Assembly: GCA_035685165.1 (NCBI GenBank)
Contig: DASRBI010000001.1
Location: 46,675 to 110,674 of the forward strand
Direction: 5' to 3'
DNA: 64,000 bases
Origin: DATFDN01 sp035685165
Lineage (GTDB): Bacteria; Pseudomonadota; Alphaproteobacteria; Acetobacterales; Acetobacteraceae
Shown here: positions 62,630 to 64,000 of the stretch, piece by piece
How the letters are laid out: every line of letters begins with the position of its first letter
Numbering within the stretch: position 1 is the stretch's first letter
Notes under the pieces: model-generated
What the model was told of the DNA's origin: nothing
Databases searched by the model: none
Seen by the model: the letters and a program-made list of their open reading frames with translations, nothing else
Made by a program: the position numbers and the translations under genes

Positions 62630-63826
62630 ATGAGCGCCACCCAGCCCCGCGCCCTGCGGGGACGGCACTTCTTCGCCAACCCGGGCCCCACCAACATCCC
62701 GGATTCGGTGCTGCGCGCCATCGACCGCCCGACGATCGACTTCCACGATCCCGATTTCGTCGCGGTCTATGACGAGGTGGTCGCCGGCCTTAAGCGGGTG
62801 CTCGGCACGCGCCAGCACTTGTTCATGTACACGGGCTCCGGTCACGCCGCCTGGGAAGCCACACTCACCAACCTGCTCTCGCCGGGCGACACGATTCTCG
62901 TGCTCGAGTCGGGCTACTTCTCCGAGGAATGGGCGAAGATGGCGGCGGCGCACCAGGTGGAGGTGCGCCTCGTGGCGGCCGACTGGCGGCGCGGCGCCGA
63001 CATGGCACAAGTCAAGTCGGCGCTCGCCGAGGATCGCGCGCACGCCATCAAGGCGGTCTGCGTGGTTCACAACGAGACCTCGACTGGCATGTTCCTTCCG
63101 GTGCCGGAGGTCCGGCGCGCGATGGACGAGACCGGCCATCCCGCGCTGCTTCTGGTGGACACGATCTCCTCGCTCGGCAGCCTCGCGTTCCGCATGGACG
63201 AGTGGGGCATCGACGGCGTGGTGGGCGGCAGCCAGAAAGGACTGATGTGCCCGACCGGGCTGAGTTTCACCGCCGTCTCCGACAAGGGGATGGAGGCGCA
63301 CCGAGGCGCAAAGCTCGCGCGGTTCTATTTCGACTGGACGCTCATGCTCGGGCGCAAGCCGCACATGAGCTTCATCGGCACCATCCCGGTCAACATGTTC
63401 TACGGACTGCGCGAGGCGATCCGGCTGATCGAGGAGGAGACGATCGAGGGCGTGGTCGCGCGCCATCACTATCTCGCCGAGGGCGTCCGCCGCGCGGTGA
63501 AGGCCTGGGCCGGCAATGACGGGCCGCAGCTCTTCTGCCTCAATCCCGCGCGCTATTCGGATTCGGTGACGGCGGTGTGGATGCCGGACGGCCAGGATGC
63601 CGAGGCGGTGCGGCGCATGACGCGCCAGCGGTACAACGTGTCGCTCGGCGGCGGGCTCGGCAAGCTCGGCGGACGCGTGTTCCGCATCGGCCATTTGGGC
63701 GATTTGAACGAGCCGATGGTGCTCGGCGCGCTGACCGCGGTGGAGATGAGCCTGCGCGCGCTCGGCATCCCGCACGGGCGCGGCGGCGTGGAAGCGGCGA
63801 TGGAGTGGTTCGCGGAGGCACGCTGA
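62630..63826 (+). CDS. sgaA: Serine--glyoxylate aminotransferase (class V)
   Basis: 398 residues. The PLP lysine is in GGSQKGLMCPTGL (near residue 202), and the N-terminal HFFANPGPTNIPDSVLRAI and the C-terminal NVSLGGGLGKLGGRVFRIGHLGDLNEPM match the SGAT group. It converts serine and glyoxylate to hydroxypyruvate and glycine in the serine cycle or glyoxylate metabolism. ATG 62630 follows a GGAG at good spacing. The related enzyme alanine-glyoxylate aminotransferase is less likely because of the SGAT-like C-terminus. Confidence 0.9.
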   Translation: MSATQPRALRGRHFFANPGPTNIPDSVLRAIDRPTIDFHDPDFVAVYDEVVAGLKRVLGTRQHLFMYTGSGHAAWEATLTNLLSPGDTILVLESGYFSEEWAKMAAAHQVEVRLVAADWRRGADMAQVKSALAEDRAHAIKAVCVVHNETSTGMFLPVPEVRRAMDETGHPALLLVDTISSLGSLAFRMDEWGIDGVVGGSQKGLMCPTGLSFTAVSDKGMEAHRGAKLARFYFDWTLMLGRKPHMSFIGTIPVNMFYGLREAIRLIEEETIEGVVARHHYLAEGVRRAVKAWAGNDGPQLFCLNPARYSDSVTAVWMPDGQDAEAVRRMTRQRYNVSLGGGLGKLGGRVFRIGHLGDLNEPMVLGALTAVEMSLRALGIPHGRGGVEAAMEWFAEAR

Positions 63827-63837
63827 ACGCCGCCCGC

Positions 63838-63852
63838 TTAACGGCTTATCAA
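63838..63852 (+). promoter_or_regulatory. CtrA-like half-matched box near the last gene
   Basis: TTAA-CGGCTTA-TCAA resembles TTAA-N7-TTAA with one change and lies 24 bp before the start at 63876. The TTAA tetranucleotide is rare here. It is weaker than the flgB pair because it stands alone. Confidence 0.35.
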
Positions 63853-63875
63853 CCTTTTTATGCTCTACTGGGCGG

Positions 63876-64000
63876 ATGGAGCTGGCTGCTGCCTCCTCGC
63901 CTGAGCGGCTGATCGAATGGACGCGGGTCCTGTTCGAGGATCTGCGCCGCAACGTGGCCGAGGCGCACCGCACCATGCCGGCGGGCCTGGTTCTGCTGAT
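63876..64000 (+). CDS. Unknown protein (5' part)
   Basis: An ATG at 63876 opens a frame that runs off the end of the window without a stop (41 codons). The translation begins MELAAASSPERLIEWTRVL, followed by a helical charged segment. I do not recognise it. The gap before it holds a CtrA-like motif and short A/T-rich runs. Confidence 0.4.
   Translation, partial: MELAAASSPERLIEWTRVLFEDLRRNVAEAHRTMPAGLVLL

Overview
The window looks like chromosomal DNA of a flagellated, high-GC alphaproteobacterium, most likely Rhodospirillales/Acetobacteraceae. Supporting signs are the trpB-trpA-accD gene order, a fliX flagellar regulator, a CtrA-like motif pair before flgB, GTTC-N7-GTTC (alphaproteobacterial LexA) sites before recA, and a ROSE-type RNA thermometer before hsp20. 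The assignment is by inspection only. Codon use looks uniform, and I see no prophage, integrase, transposase or CRISPR.

Layout. 1-5634: end of an ABC substrate-binding protein, a family III CoA-transferase, a ferritin-like protein, an O-glycosylation-ligase-like membrane protein and an IclR regulator. 5810-13278: GT9 glycosyltransferase, PEP carboxykinase, trpB-trpA-small ORF-accD, a DedA protein and a methyltransferase. 13508-16585: ribonucleotide reductase large subunit behind two NrdR-like boxes, facing ftsY across an exactly 32-bp-phased repeat array. 16682-21570: two acyl-CoA dehydrogenases, a Tat-exported substrate-binding protein and an MFS transporter. 21732-28299 (minus): an overlapping operon of indolepyruvate:ferredoxin oxidoreductase and a Rieske ring-hydroxylating oxygenase, behind a decayed toxin-antitoxin remnant and an isatin-hydrolase/kynurenine-formamidase-type cyclase. 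28651-33115: isocitrate lyase divergent from its likely regulator (ScfR/RamB type), accA and a MAPEG protein. 33231-37639: glycosyltransferase, hydrolase, epimerase and a secreted RTX-type metalloprotease.

37721-45727: hsp20 with thermometer and terminator, carbonic anhydrase, zinc ABC transporter genes, rhodanese, cbpM-cbpA, enoyl-CoA hydratase, small proteins, GT2, grxD-bolA. 45882-47510: tRNA-Trp, secE, nusG (no rplK after it) and dksA. 47632-62483: two flagellar blocks (fliX; flgI-flgJ-like-flgN-like; flgB-flgC-fliE-fliQ-fliR-flhB; fliO-fliP). These flank a hybrid histidine kinase, an ABC exporter plus MetX-like hydrolase, tandem Lin0512 genes and recA with a deaminase gene that lacks a normal start codon. 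62630-64000: serine-glyoxylate aminotransferase and the start of an unknown gene.

Themes. Carbon metabolism combines acyl-CoA and aromatic catabolism with the glyoxylate shunt, PEPCK and serine-glyoxylate transamination. The flagellar genes show a Caulobacter-like hierarchy: CtrA-like boxes at the early operon, a consensus sigma-54 promoter at flgI, and fliX present. A family of GC-rich palindromes is scattered through intergenic gaps, and one lies inside iorB.
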